From Nitrospirota bacterium (GTDB lineage Bacteria; Nitrospirota; Thermodesulfovibrionia; Thermodesulfovibrionales; UBA6898), in assembly GCA_021825365.1 (NCBI GenBank), contig JAKAHR010000034.1, positions 1 to 34,662 on the forward strand: 34,662 nt of DNA, given 5' to 3'. Both the position numbers and the translations under genes were made by a program. The notes under the pieces were generated by a model. The model worked only from the letters and a program-made list of their open reading frames with translations, was not told the DNA's origin and did not search any database. Within the stretch, counting starts at the first letter, position 1. Each line of letters starts with the position of its first letter. This document shows, piece after piece, positions 34,339 to 34,662 of the stretch.

Positions 34339-34662
34339 CTACCAGGTATACATGACGCCGAGGGCGATGGTGTCCTGGGTCTTCTTTTTTCCGCCATGGA
34401 AGGACTCCCTGTCTGACCAGTCATGCCGATACTCCGGCCTGACGATGATAGACTTTGCGACTTTGAACTCAGGGGTGATCGTTATCTCCTTGAGCTTCTG
34501 GGCCGTGCCGGTCCTCAGGCCGTCCTTGTCGTTGAAGTATTCCGCCCTGATCGTCCCGCTGACGACGTCGCTGAAATCGTACTTCACGTATCCGGCGATA
34601 CCGTACCATTTCGCATTCCCGTTGTCGGCTGCAGAGTGTTCCTCCGTGGCATAGTCCGTATT
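34339..34662 (-). CDS. OmpL-like outer-membrane beta-barrel protein (partial, C-terminal)
   Basis: The C-terminal 107 residues of a gene that continues beyond the right edge of the window. The frame is open to the edge and ends DTIALGVMYTW, with a terminal aromatic residue as expected for an outer-membrane barrel. Strand-like segments alternate hydrophobic and polar residues (GTIRAEYFNDKDGLRTG, then EITITPEFKVAKSIIVRPEY). It fits the putative beta-barrel porin-2 (OmpL-like) family. It ends 18 bases before amt and may share its transcript, so it may be an ammonium or solute pore. Confidence 0.8.
   Translation of the reverse strand, partial: NTDYATEEHSAADNGNAKWYGIAGYVKYDFSDVVSGTIRAEYFNDKDGLRTGTAQKLKEITITPEFKVAKSIIVRPEYRHDWSDRESFHGGKKKTQDTIALGVMYTW

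Overview
The window reads as chromosomal DNA of a Gram-negative, GC-rich, metabolically versatile bacterium. Evidence is an OmpL-like outer-membrane barrel, periplasmic sensor domains, a c-type haem motif in a chemoreceptor and several lipoprotein-type or Sec signal peptides. The mix of genes (MauE/rhodanese redox genes, SYLF protein, PATAN/DUF4388 and HEAT proteins in a chemosensory operon, IntI-type integrase) fits Nitrospirota or Desulfobacterota-like lineages. That placement is an inference from gene style, not a phylogeny.

Left part (1-7 kb). An integron-type tyrosine recombinase lies at 237-1529, with repeat-rich DNA upstream. Then come a small redox cluster on the minus strand (periplasmic rhodanese, tiny membrane protein, MauE/DoxX protein), an orphan chemoreceptor, a C_GCAxxG_C_C family protein and a secreted SYLF-domain protein. 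Two imperfect 98-bp direct repeats (1631-1728 and 6233-6330) bracket the redox/chemoreceptor block. The C_GCAxxG_C_C gene carries an in-frame TGA at codon 22 followed at the right distance by a hairpin, so it is a good candidate for a selenoprotein.

Middle part (7-14.5 kb). The tex gene and a Ycf46-like AAA+ ATPase are divergent. A four-gene minus-strand operon follows: methyltransferase, flavin-type oxidoreductase, EamA transporter and metallo-beta-lactamase-fold hydrolase. It has a clear sigma70-type promoter and an unusual leader that includes a terminator-like hairpin just before the first gene.

Right-centre (14.8-31.7 kb). Fourteen minus-strand genes are packed with overlaps or short gaps, with a sigma70-type promoter at 31709-31738 and a terminator at 14486-14515. 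In transcription order they are glgC, PATAN/GAF protein, cheY-like, cheA, GspA/ExeA-like ATPase, cheW, a haem-c chemoreceptor with a C-terminal PhnD-like domain, a second chemoreceptor, cheW, HEAT-repeat protein, cheR, cheB, GAF coiled-coil protein and cheY-like. It holds a complete CheA-CheW-receptor-CheB-CheR set and two CheY-like receivers, but no flagellar motor or pilus gene. An output other than simple swimming (surface, polymer or carbon-storage control) is plausible. The accessory genes and receptor architecture make this the most unusual system in the window.

Right end (31.8-34.7 kb). A stand-alone hisH is convergent with an outer-membrane barrel (cut by the window edge), amt and glnB/glnK, which form an ammonium uptake and sensing unit. 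No rRNA, tRNA or CRISPR array was seen.
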